NCBI RefSeq assembly: GCF_030315685.1 | Contig: NZ_JASXSI010000015.1 | Span: 62,001 to 126,000 of the forward strand | Length of the DNA stretch: 64,000 nucleotides | Direction of reading: 5' to 3' | Source: Gordonia sp. ABSL11-1 | GTDB lineage: Bacteria > Actinomycetota > Actinomycetes > Mycobacteriales > Mycobacteriaceae | Shown here: positions 7,270 to 14,441 of the stretch, piece by piece | How the letters are laid out: each line of letters opens with the position of its first letter | How positions within the stretch are numbered: position 1 is the stretch's first letter | The notes under the pieces: generated by a model | The model's database searches: none | Seen by the model: only the letters and a program-made list of their open reading frames with translations | Told to the model about the DNA's origin: nothing | Translations under genes and position numbers: made by a program

Positions 7270-8967
7270 ATGGAACTGCTCATCCTCGTCCTGGTCGGCG
7301 CGATCATCGTCACCGCGATCGCCGACCGCCGGGGCATGCAGCCGGCCCTGATCATCGTGGTGATCGCGCTCGCGGTCTCCTTCATCCCGGGAATGCCGCG
7401 CGTCGAACTCGATTCGCACATCCTGCTCACGGTGGTGCTGCCGCCGCTGCTCTACTCGGCGGCCCTCAACTTCTCGTTCCCGAGCTTTCTGCGGAACCTG
7501 AAACCGATCCTGGGGCTCGGTGTCGCGATGGTCGTCATCACCGCGGTCGTCGTCGGATGGGTGGCGTCCCTGGTGATCCCCGAGTTCACCTTCATGCTCG
7601 CACTGCTCCTCGGTGCGATCGTCGCGCCACCCGACGCCGTCACCGCCGTCGCCATCGGGCGCAAACTCGGCCTGCCCAAACGTCTGATGACGATCCTGAC
7701 CGGCGAGAGCCTCGTCAACGACGCCGCCGCACTGTCGCTGTTCGCGATCGCCATCTCGCAGATCGCCGATACCCATTCGTTCATCGGGAATCCGCTGCTG
7801 TTGTTCGGGTACAACGCGATTCTCGGTCCGATCGTCGGCGGCGTGCTCGGTGTGCTGACGCTGTGGATTCGACGTCACTTGCAGAACCCGGCGCTGGAGA
7901 CCGTGCAGGGCTTCGTCGTGCCGTTCGCCGCCTTCCTCGCGGCGGAGCACCTCCATGCGTCGGGCGTGCTGGCCGTCGTGATCGCCGGATTCGTCGTCGG
8001 CTCCGGATCGGTCCACGCCGGCTACCAGACGCGACTCCAGGAACGGTACGTCTGGAACTCGGTCGACGTCCTGCTGGAGGCGTTCGTGTTCGCCTACATC
8101 GGTCTGCAGATGCGGTTCATCATCGAGGACCTGCGCGACGCACGAGAGTCGCTGCTACACATCACCGCCGCGTCGGTGCTGGTGCTGGCCGTCGTCCTCG
8201 CCATCCGACCGATCTGCGTGTTCGCCATGTTCGGTCGCGGCGTCGTCAGCCGCCGCATCGACAGTGCCGTCAACGTCGAGATCCAGGCGAGCCCACGACG
8301 GACGGTCCGTCGCGCCGAACCCGTCGACAAACCGCCGGGCCGATGGCGGCGGTTCACCGACCGCATCGACCACCGTCCACTGACCTGGCAGGAATCGACG
8401 ATCGTCGCGTGGACGGGTATGCGCGGGGTCGTCACGCTGGCCGCCGCATCGGGTATCCCGGTGACCATGGCGAATGGCGAACCGTTCCCCGAACGCTCCG
8501 CGATCCAGGCCATCGCCTTCGTCGTCGCGGTCGGCACCATCCTGATCCAGGGGCCGACGCTGCCGTGGATGATCCAGCGTCTGCATCTGCACAACGAGGA
8601 CGAGGAGCGCTACGACCACACGCAGACCGCGCTCACCGAACAGATCGTGCACGATGCGGCCGATCGGGTCATCGCCGACTTCGTCGACCGACCGCCCGCC
8701 GCACTCGACGCCGCGACCGTCGAGTTCATCAAGGACACGGTGGCCCGCCAGGCCCGCGATGCCGAGGAGATGCCCGATCCGGACGCGCACACCGCGCGCA
8801 ACGACGCCTTCGCGGCGCTCTACCGTGCGGTGCTCAACGCCCAGCGTGAGGCACTGGTCGTCGACCGCGACGCCGGAAACGTTGACGACGAGGCCGTGCG
8901 TGCCATGCTCGAGCGGCTGGACCTCCAGGAGGCCGGACTGTCCGCGCGGCTGGAGAGCCGACTCTAG
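7270..8967 (+). CDS. Na+/H+ antiporter, CPA1 family
   Basis: This is a monovalent cation:proton antiporter of 565 residues. The membrane domain (about residues 1-390, 11-12 spans) carries the family motifs LPPLLYSAALNF, IVAPPDAVTAVAIGRKLG and the ion-binding TGESLVNDAAALSLFA with its conserved Asp. About 35 residues (RRTVRRAEPVDKPPGRWRRF) form a cytosolic insertion before the last spans. The C-terminal 150 residues are soluble, acidic and helical, as in bacterial NhaP/Nhe-like proteins. The promoter region is shared with divergent arr (57 bp apart). The start has CACAAT 6 nt upstream. It would help pH and sodium homeostasis. Confidence 0.92.
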   Translation: MELLILVLVGAIIVTAIADRRGMQPALIIVVIALAVSFIPGMPRVELDSHILLTVVLPPLLYSAALNFSFPSFLRNLKPILGLGVAMVVITAVVVGWVASLVIPEFTFMLALLLGAIVAPPDAVTAVAIGRKLGLPKRLMTILTGESLVNDAAALSLFAIAISQIADTHSFIGNPLLLFGYNAILGPIVGGVLGVLTLWIRRHLQNPALETVQGFVVPFAAFLAAEHLHASGVLAVVIAGFVVGSGSVHAGYQTRLQERYVWNSVDVLLEAFVFAYIGLQMRFIIEDLRDARESLLHITAASVLVLAVVLAIRPICVFAMFGRGVVSRRIDSAVNVEIQASPRRTVRRAEPVDKPPGRWRRFTDRIDHRPLTWQESTIVAWTGMRGVVTLAAASGIPVTMANGEPFPERSAIQAIAFVVAVGTILIQGPTLPWMIQRLHLHNEDEERYDHTQTALTEQIVHDAADRVIADFVDRPPAALDAATVEFIKDTVARQARDAEEMPDPDAHTARNDAFAALYRAVLNAQREALVVDRDAGNVDDEAVRAMLERLDLQEAGLSARLESRL

Positions 8968-9028
8968 GAGTCGCAGGTCGGCGCCGGCACTCCGACGTCG
9001 GCCGTCGCGGCGTCGTACTGTCGAGGGG

Positions 9029-9715
9029 GTGGGCCCTCCGGACGATCTGTACCGCACCCCCATCTACGGCCAGTTGTATCCGCCGCTGGGGTATGCACCC
9101 GACGGCACACCACAATTCGTCCCGGGTCAGCAGCCCACCCGGCCGCAGCCCGACCCCTCGGCCGGGCACTCGGCCGACTCGGACCCCGACGACCCCGGGT
9201 CGTCTGAACCGCCATCCGACGACCGCCGGCCACGCCTCGCGCAGTCCGACCGCAGACTCGTCGGGATTCTCGCGCTGGTCGCCGTCGCGGCACTCGGACT
9301 GCTCGCCCTGACCGTCGGACGTGCTGCGTTGCGGTCCGATGTCGAACCGGCCGCCGGGCCGACCCTGCCCGTGGTCATCTCCGATGTGCCCACCCGGATG
9401 CCGACCGGCGTCCCGCGCGACGAGCGGCCGACGCCCGGTGTGCCGATGGTGCCGAGCGGCAAGGAGGTCGTCTACGAGGTCACCGCGACCAGCCCGACGA
9501 CGATCCTCTACGTCGACGACAACGGGCTGCGCACGACCGTCGGCGCGCCGACGAACTGGACGATCACCTTCACCGGCACGTCCAATCCGCTGCGCATCCT
9601 GGTCCTCGCCGGTGAGGGCGACGCCCGGTGTTCGATCAGCGTCGACGGCCGGACCGTGTCCAGCGATCGGATCAGTGCGCAGACCCCGCGACGGACCGTC
9701 TCCTGCCGCGCGTGA
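9029..9715 (+). CDS. MmpS-like membrane-anchored protein
   Basis: The protein has 228 residues in three parts: a Pro/Asp-rich cytosolic region with a YGQLYPPLGYAPDGTPQF stretch, one membrane span (LVGILALVAVAALGLLALTV, about residues 76-96), and an extracytoplasmic beta-rich domain. The last domain reads VVYEVTATSPTTILYVDDNG and resembles the MmpS accessory proteins of RND-type lipid exporters. Two Cys (CSISV and VSC at the end) could form a disulfide. No mmpL gene is adjacent, so a transport partner is not shown. GTG at 9029 has TACTGT at 9016-9021, a leaderless layout. The MmpS assignment is by pattern, not alignment. Confidence 0.65.
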   Translation: MGPPDDLYRTPIYGQLYPPLGYAPDGTPQFVPGQQPTRPQPDPSAGHSADSDPDDPGSSEPPSDDRRPRLAQSDRRLVGILALVAVAALGLLALTVGRAALRSDVEPAAGPTLPVVISDVPTRMPTGVPRDERPTPGVPMVPSGKEVVYEVTATSPTTILYVDDNGLRTTVGAPTNWTITFTGTSNPLRILVLAGEGDARCSISVDGRTVSSDRISAQTPRRTVSCRA

Positions 9716-9794
9716 GTGGCACGGATCACCGTTTCGTTGGTGCTCCCCGGTCATCGACTGTGTACGGGAGACCTCGGGTCGCTACCGTAGACGG

Positions 9795-10418
9795 GTGAGT
9801 TCTTCTCAAACAGCCCCAGAGAACACCACCTCGCCGGAGGGTGCCGCTGCGCCCTCGGACGTCAAGACGATGGTCACGTGGCGTGGCGAGGGCACTGACC
9901 GGCTCGAACAGGTGCGCCTGCACGTCACGGGCGAGCGGATCAAGGCCTACGGACGCATCATCGCGGCCGCCACCGACGAGCACGAGGCGTTCTCGGCGTC
10001 CTACGAGCTGGTGACCAACGACGACGGCGTCACCAAGCGTCTGTCGGTTCACCTCCTGCGTGCGAGCGGAGAGACACAGCTGGCCATCACGCGTGACGGC
10101 GAGCACAACTGGCTCATCCAGACCCCGGGCGGCACCGAGCGCGGCGAGTTCAACGGCGCCGAGGATGTCGATCTCGCACTGTCGCCGATGTTCAACGCCC
10201 TGCCGATCCGCCGCAAGCGGCTGCACGAGGGCGGCGCGGAGACCGATGTCCCCGTGGTCTACCTATATCTGCCCGCCGGGACCGTCGAGCCCGCGACCCT
10301 GCACTACGCGCCGGGACCGGACGCCATCGGTGTGGTGTCACCGATCGTGACGTCGTCGCTGACGGTCGACTCCAACGGATTCGTCGTCGACTACGCGGGC
10401 CTGGCTTCCCGCGTCTGA
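9795..10418 (+). CDS. putative glycolipid-binding domain protein
   Basis: This 207-residue protein resembles the glycolipid-binding family PF06475. The clearest match is DVDLALSPMFNALPIRRKRL (about residues 120-140), followed by VVYLYLPAGTVEPATLHYA and the end FVVDYAGLASRV. A tryptophan near the start (MVTWRGEGTDRLEQVRL) fits the family's first strand. No signal peptide or span is present, so it should be cytosolic. The first 27 residues are a low-complexity Ser/Thr/Pro lead. GTG at 9795 is 6-8 nt after TACCGT, again leaderless-like. A biological role for the family is poorly defined; lipid or envelope metabolism is inferred only from the name. Confidence 0.75.
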   Translation: MSSSQTAPENTTSPEGAAAPSDVKTMVTWRGEGTDRLEQVRLHVTGERIKAYGRIIAAATDEHEAFSASYELVTNDDGVTKRLSVHLLRASGETQLAITRDGEHNWLIQTPGGTERGEFNGAEDVDLALSPMFNALPIRRKRLHEGGAETDVPVVYLYLPAGTVEPATLHYAPGPDAIGVVSPIVTSSLTVDSNGFVVDYAGLASRV

Positions 10419-10434
10419 CCGCGACTCGTCGCGC

Positions 10435-11427
10435 TCAACCCATCCAGACCCGCGCCTGGTGGGCCTGTCGTCGTAGCTCCTCGGCCCAGCCGGGCGCACC
10501 GATCTCGACCCCGGTCACCGGCACCGGCGGCGCCGACGCAATCGCCTCGTAGGCGAGGCGCGCGTGGTGCCCGTCGTGGACGAGACCCTCGACGCTTCCG
10601 TTGTCGCGGAGTTCGTCGCGTGCGGCGACCAGCCGGTCGATGGTCTCGCTGAGCACGTTCAGCAGGGCGATCCCGTTGGCCTCCAGCATGGCTCGCTGCA
10701 AGGCGGGTGCCGAACCGGCGACCCGTGTGCCGTCGCGGAAGCTTCCCGCCGCCAGTCGCAGCGCGAGGTCGCTCTCACCGCCGCCCACCGCCGCGGTCGC
10801 GGCCGCGGTGAGGTGCGGGAGATGAGAGATCGCGGCGACGGCACGGTCGTGGGCGTCGGGAGCTGCGGCAACGACGTACGACCCCGCCTGCCTGGCGATA
10901 CGTGCGATCGTCAGCCAATCGTCGGCGTCGGTGTGATCCTCGGTCGTCACCATCCACATCGCGCCGCGAAAAAGCTCGGGATCGGTTGCCGCCCAACCTG
11001 ATCTGCTGGTCCCCGCCATCGGATGTCCACCGACGTAACGTATTCCGGGTGCCAGTCGCGACACCGATTCGGCAACTGCTCGTTTGACGCTGATGACATC
11101 GGTGAGAAGGCATCCGGGTGCCCGTTGCGCGATTGCCGGAAGCAGCTCGTCGATGGTGGTGACCGGCGTGGCGAGCACGATCACCGCGCCGCCGGTCGCG
11201 GCGTCGTCGAGGGTGGCGCCGAGGTCGGTCGAGGCGCGGTATCCCGCCGCGACCGCGGCGTCGACGCTCTCCCCGGACCGGTTGTAGCCGAAGGCGCCGC
11301 GGCCCGCGTCGCGCAATGCGCGCAGCAACGAACCGCCGATGAGTCCGAGTCCGAGTACGCACACGGGAGGGTGCCTGGACGGGTCCTCGGGATCAGCCGC
11401 AGAAGTCACCACTCCACGTTCCCACAT
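10435..11427 (-). CDS. tyrA: prephenate dehydrogenase
   Basis: This NAD(P)-dependent enzyme turns prephenate into 4-hydroxyphenylpyruvate in tyrosine synthesis. The Rossmann start is PPVCVLGLGLIGGSLLRAL, followed by FGYNRSGESV. Active-site motifs include LATPVTTIDELLP, TDVISVKRAV, and GGHPMAGTSRSGWAATDPEL with the conserved His. Helical C-terminal domain: AAISHLPHLTAAATA and GSFRDGTRVAGSAPALQRAM. The product could feed the aromatic aminotransferase at 3540-4604. ATG at 11427 is used; GTG at 11409 is a rival start. A perfect 16-bp palindrome lies immediately upstream of the ATG. The gene is divergent from the TadA-associated gene. Confidence 0.88.
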   Translation of the reverse strand: MWERGVVTSAADPEDPSRHPPVCVLGLGLIGGSLLRALRDAGRGAFGYNRSGESVDAAVAAGYRASTDLGATLDDAATGGAVIVLATPVTTIDELLPAIAQRAPGCLLTDVISVKRAVAESVSRLAPGIRYVGGHPMAGTSRSGWAATDPELFRGAMWMVTTEDHTDADDWLTIARIARQAGSYVVAAAPDAHDRAVAAISHLPHLTAAATAAVGGGESDLALRLAAGSFRDGTRVAGSAPALQRAMLEANGIALLNVLSETIDRLVAARDELRDNGSVEGLVHDGHHARLAYEAIASAPPVPVTGVEIGAPGWAEELRRQAHQARVWMG

Positions 11428-11443
11428 CACCGATGCATCGGTG
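11428..11443. promoter_or_regulatory. perfect 16-bp palindrome, candidate operator for tyrA
   Basis: CACCGATGCATCGGTG is a perfect inverted repeat directly abutting the proposed tyrA start and about 72 bp upstream of the divergent gene. The position fits an operator overlapping the tyrA promoter. No regulator is identifiable. Confidence 0.5.
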
Positions 11444-11515
11444 AACGGCGAGTCGTCGGTCCCGCCGACCGGCCGGGACTTGGGTGCCCAGCCGTAAACA
11501 GATACGGTGACCTGC

Positions 11516-12061
11516 ATGGCAGGTGCCGGCGCTGGTGTATCGGGTGGGTCGAACAGGCAGGACGTCAACGACGAGATCGAGGGCTTCGCGGTGGCGGTGG
11601 TCCGAGACGAGGGTGCGTGGAAGGTGACCGCGCTCAAACCGTCGGCGCTGCTGACCCTCGACGACGCCGAACGTCAGCTCCGCGAGATGCGGGCCACCGG
11701 CGCCGTGTTCGGTCTGCTGGACGTCGACGACGAGTTCTTCATCGTCGTCCGGCCCAGCCCCTCGGGTGCGCAGCTGCTCATCTCGGACGCCACGGCCGGC
11801 ATCGACTATGACGTCGCCGCCGACGCCCTCGAGGCGATGAACGTCGAGGTCCCCGACCTGGACCCGGACGACATCGACGATGTCGACCCGTGGGAGGAGG
11901 GTGACCTGGGCATCCTCGCCGATCTGGGTCTGCCGGACGCGGTGATGAGCATCATCGTCGGCGACACCGACCTGTACGCCGACGAGCAGGTCGGCATGAT
12001 CGCCGCCCGTCTCGGCTTCGCCGACGAACTGTCCAAGGTCCTCGACACCCTCGGACATTGA
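11516..12061 (+). CDS. tRNA adenosine deaminase-associated protein
   Basis: This 181-residue acidic protein is found next to tadA in many actinobacteria. It begins with a Gly/Ala-rich lead. The body (GFAVAVVRDEGAWKVTALKP, then FGLLDVDDEFFIVVRPSP) is beta-rich, and an Asp-rich stretch (DLDPDDIDDVDPWEEGD) precedes a helical end. Its molecular role is not established; the close pairing with tadA suggests help with tRNA deamination or simple co-expression. ATG at 11516 lies about 7 nt after TACGGT, so the mRNA is probably leaderless. Its stop overlaps the TTG start of tadA (TTGA), implying translational coupling. Confidence 0.85.
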   Translation: MAGAGAGVSGGSNRQDVNDEIEGFAVAVVRDEGAWKVTALKPSALLTLDDAERQLREMRATGAVFGLLDVDDEFFIVVRPSPSGAQLLISDATAGIDYDVAADALEAMNVEVPDLDPDDIDDVDPWEEGDLGILADLGLPDAVMSIIVGDTDLYADEQVGMIAARLGFADELSKVLDTLGH

Positions 12062-12567
12062 CCTCCGGCGCCGACGTCCCCGCACATTCGGCGGCCGACC
12101 TGGGCTCGCCGCGTGCGATCTGGGAATCGATGATGGGGGAGGCGTTGGCGGTGGCCCGAGCGGCCGGAGCCGACGACGTCCCGATCGGAGCGGTCGTCTT
12201 CGACCCGGGGGGCATCGAGTTGGCGCGGGCGTCGAATCGGCGTGAGGCCGACGGGGATCCGACGGCACACGCGGAGATCCTCGCGCTGCGCGCCGCGGCC
12301 GCGCGTTTCGGAGACGGATGGCGGCTGCCGGGCTGCACCATCGCGGTCACCGTCGAGCCGTGCACGATGTGCGCCGGCGCGATCACCCTGGCCCGTGTGG
12401 AGACCCTCGTCTTCGGCGCGTGGGAACCCAAGACCGGGGCGGTCGGATCGTTGTGGGACGTCGTCCGTGATCCGCGGCTCGCGCATCGTCCGCAGGTCGT
12501 CGGCGGCGTCCGCGAGGACGAGTGCCGGGCGATGATGCTCGACTTCTTTCACGCACACCGCGACTGA
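12058..12567 (+). CDS. tadA: tRNA-specific adenosine deaminase TadA
   Basis: This zinc deaminase converts A34 to inosine in tRNA-Arg(ACG), whose gene is at 4862. The 169-residue protein carries the zinc/catalytic motifs PTAHAEILALR (His and proton-shuttling Glu) and PCTMCAGAI (two Cys). VPIGAVVFDPGG is the first core strand. The TTG at 12058 overlaps the previous stop by 4 bp; an ATG at 12130 would also give a complete core, so the first 24 residues are optional. RVETLVFGAWEPKTGAVGS matches the family's substrate-facing region. Confidence 0.92.
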   Translation: MTSGADVPAHSAADLGSPRAIWESMMGEALAVARAAGADDVPIGAVVFDPGGIELARASNRREADGDPTAHAEILALRAAAARFGDGWRLPGCTIAVTVEPCTMCAGAITLARVETLVFGAWEPKTGAVGSLWDVVRDPRLAHRPQVVGGVREDECRAMMLDFFHAHRD

Positions 12568-12738
12568 GCCGCCTCACGTGCGGCACCCACCCTGGCTCAC
12601 CGTCGTCGAAGAATCAGGGTGAATATCAGGGTTCGCCGACGTCACGGCTCTGGCAGATTGGAGTCAGCGGTGCGGCGGGATCCCGACATCCGGCACCGGC
12701 ACCACCGACCGACCCCCGCAGGAAAGGCAAGGACCGAC

Positions 12739-13083
12739 ATGTCCGATCCCAGTGACAAGGTGACCCCCGACAGCGTGAACCCCGACAGCGTGAACCCCGA
12801 CAGCGTGAACCCCGACAGCGTGAACCCCGACAGGGTCACCGAGGCCGTCAACACCGCCAAGGACAAGATCAACGAGTTCGCCGCCAGCGACTCCGTGCAG
12901 AACGCGGTCGGCACCGCGAAGGACAAACTCACCGAGATCGCCAACAGCGACGCCGTGCAGGACGCGGTCGGCGCCGCCAAGGAGAAGCTGAACGAACTCG
13001 CCGAGAACGAGAAGGTGCAGGAGGCGCTGTCCACCGCGAAGGACAAGTTCGGCGAGCTGAAGGACAAGCTCGGCGGACGTTGA
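12739..13083 (+). CDS. small repetitive helical protein, function unknown
   Basis: This 114-residue hydrophilic protein has no Cys, no signal and no membrane span. The first part holds PDSVN repeated four times in tandem, the product of perfect 15-bp DNA repeats. The rest is a series of amphipathic helices with a period of about 21-22 residues: VNTAKDKINEFAASDSVQ, VGTAKDKLTEIANSDAVQ, VGAAKEKLNELAENEKVQ, LSTAKDKFGELKDKL. That layout recalls LEA-like or apolipoprotein-like lipid-binding helices. AAGGACC precedes the ATG at 12739. It lies upstream of a CsbD-type stress protein with similar composition, so a stress role is a fair guess but unproven. Confidence 0.7.
   Translation: MSDPSDKVTPDSVNPDSVNPDSVNPDSVNPDRVTEAVNTAKDKINEFAASDSVQNAVGTAKDKLTEIANSDAVQDAVGAAKEKLNELAENEKVQEALSTAKDKFGELKDKLGGR
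12766..12840 (+). repeat. 15-bp tandem repeat inside a coding region
   Basis: Four perfect copies of CCCGACAGCGTGAAC (12766-12825) are followed by one degenerate copy to 12840. The unit is a multiple of three, so copy-number change would not break the frame; it would lengthen or shorten the PDSVN tract of the encoded protein. Confidence 0.92.
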
Positions 13084-13190
13084 GATCGGCGTGACCTGTA
13101 TCTCTGGTCGGCGACGCCGTCTCGTGGCACCGTGGAAGTACCTGCAACCCGGCGACACAGGGTCCCGGGATCACCAGGAGGAGGCAGTTC

Positions 13191-13403
13191 ATGGGTATCC
13201 ACGACGACGCCAAGAACAAGGCCGAGGAACTGAAGGGACGCGGTAAAGAAGCTGCCGGCTCCCTCACCGATGACCAAGACCTCAAAGAAGAAGGCAAGGG
13301 TGACCAGGCCGTCGCCCAGGGCAAGCAGAAGGTCGCCGACGCCGCCGATGCCGTGAAGGGCAAGGTCGACGACGTCAAGGACAAGCTGACCGGCAAGGAC
13401 TAG
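13191..13403 (+). CDS. CsbD family stress protein
   Basis: This 70-residue CsbD-like protein is of the small, highly charged type induced by general stress in many bacteria; the molecular function is unknown. The family pattern is visible: DDAKNKAEELKGRGKEAAGS, then DQDLKEEGKGDQAVAQGKQK, then Lys/Asp-rich helices ending in GKD. A strong AGGAGG lies about 8 nt before the ATG. It shares the AxDKVKDK-type helix composition with the preceding repetitive protein, and the 107-bp gap between them leaves room for its own promoter. Confidence 0.9.
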   Translation: MGIHDDAKNKAEELKGRGKEAAGSLTDDQDLKEEGKGDQAVAQGKQKVADAADAVKGKVDDVKDKLTGKD

Positions 13404-13456
13404 CCCCCCGATTCGGCCCTCTGACCAGGCAATTTAGGGACAAGCGCCGACTGCGG

Positions 13457-13462
13457 TACAGT
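13457..13462 (+). promoter_or_regulatory. -10 element for tRNA-Ser(CGA)
   Basis: TACAGT ends 7 bp before the mature tRNA-Ser 5' end, a suitable -10. A weak TTAGGG lies 17 bp further upstream as a possible -35. Confidence 0.45.
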
Positions 13463-13469
13463 CTTCCGC

Positions 13470-13557
13470 GGTGGCGTGTCCGAGCGGCCGAAGGTGCAGC
13501 ACTCGAAATGCTGTGTGCGGTAACCCCGTACCGAGGGTTCAAATCCCTCCGCCACCG
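13470..13557 (+). tRNA. tRNA-Ser(CGA)
   Basis: This is an 88-nt class II tRNA. Acceptor GGTGGCG (13470-13476) pairs with CGCCACC (13550-13556), with discriminator G13557. The anticodon arm AGCACTCGAAATGCT gives anticodon CGA (UCG serine codons). A long variable arm (GTGCGGTAACCCCGTAC) and T-arm GGGTTCAAATCCC follow. No encoded CCA. Confidence 0.95.
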
Positions 13558-13561
13558 CAGC

Positions 13562-13597
13562 AGAACGGCTCCCGCCTGAACAGGTGGGGGCCGTTCT
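13562..13597 (+). terminator. intrinsic terminator after tRNA-Ser(CGA)
   Basis: AGAACGGC (13562-13569) pairs with GCCGTTCT (13590-13597), and the inner CCCGCCTG/CAGGTGGG block extends the stem to about 16 bp. It starts 5 bp after the tRNA. The T-run is poor, as is common in high-GC genomes. Confidence 0.75.
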
Positions 13598-13649
13598 CGT
13601 GTCCCGGCACGCGCATCACTGACCGTCCCGCCTCACTGATCGCCACGCC

Positions 13650-14441
13650 TCACTGACCGCCCAGGAACTCCGCCATCCCCGGACGCAGATACGCCGACAG
13701 GTCGTTCCATGGGACCGTCACCGGAAGCCAGTCGCCCAGCGCGTGGATCACCGGGACGTAGAACCGGATGCCCGCGGTCACCGGCACCCAGTTGAGGAAG
13801 CTGTCGACGACGGGTGGCACATCGGTGGCGCGGTCGTCGATCTGCGTCACCAGGGCGGCGAGTCGCGGTGCCGTCGCATTCGGGTCGGTGAGGACATCGC
13901 TGAGCAGGATGGGTTTCGCGGTCGTCGCGTTGATGGTGATCGTCGAGACGAGATTGTTGGGATGGGCGGCGCCCGCGGCATAGGCCGAGAAGATCGCCAC
14001 ACCGGCGACGACATTGCCGGTCGTCGTCGTCACCGCGCTGCGGGTGTCTCCCGCGAGCGAACCGTTCTCGACGGTCGTGTCCGCGGTGCGGCCGACGACG
14101 TCGTCGAGCGCGGCACGCATGCCGCCGTTGAACCGTTCCCGCACCGCTGCCTCACCCCCACTGACCTGCGGCAGATCGACGTCGAAGGTCGTCGTGCCGC
14201 GCCTGCCCTGCGCACGGATCGCGGTCGGGGTGTAGGCGCTCGCCGCGGTGGTGGTGGTACTCGTCGTGTCCGACGACGACGGGGTGACCGATCGGGTGAC
14301 CGTGACCACCGATGTGGTGACGCTGCCGGGTGCGGGATCGTCGGACTGCTGGGCGCACCCGCCCACGACCACGGCGAGCATCCCGATGGTGATCGCCCCG
14401 GCGACACCGCGTGCCCCGGTCGTCGTGCGGAGGAGTCTCAT
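13650..14441 (-). CDS. lipoprotein with RsiV-like (DUF3298-type) domain
   Basis: This is a 263-residue exported lipoprotein. The signal peptide GVAGAITIGMLAVVVGGCAQQ ends in a lipobox (VVGGC). A Thr/Ser-rich linker of about 45 residues follows, then a mixed domain with QVSGGEAAVRERFNGGMRAA, AAHPNNLVSTITINATTAKP and ILLSDVLTD that resembles the RsiV/DUF3298 family. Some of those proteins bind lysozyme or act as anti-sigma factors; neither can be claimed here. Its ATG overlaps the nuoN stop (ATGA), so it is probably co-transcribed with the NADH dehydrogenase operon, although no link with respiration is evident. Confidence 0.75.
   Translation of the reverse strand: MRLLRTTTGARGVAGAITIGMLAVVVGGCAQQSDDPAPGSVTTSVVTVTRSVTPSSSDTTSTTTTAASAYTPTAIRAQGRRGTTTFDVDLPQVSGGEAAVRERFNGGMRAALDDVVGRTADTTVENGSLAGDTRSAVTTTTGNVVAGVAIFSAYAAGAAHPNNLVSTITINATTAKPILLSDVLTDPNATAPRLAALVTQIDDRATDVPPVVDSFLNWVPVTAGIRFYVPVIHALGDWLPVTVPWNDLSAYLRPGMAEFLGGQ

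Noticed and set aside
7213..8016. A long N-terminal extension of Arr in the same open frame
   Set aside because: It runs opposite the antiporter gene, is His/Asp/Arg-rich, and Arr proteins are about 140 residues; the ATG at 7212 has its own -10 box.
12766..12840. Tandem repeats as a CRISPR array
   Set aside because: Fifteen-bp units without unique spacers inside an open reading frame; no cas genes. The same applies to the 13-bp repeats at 49795-49842.
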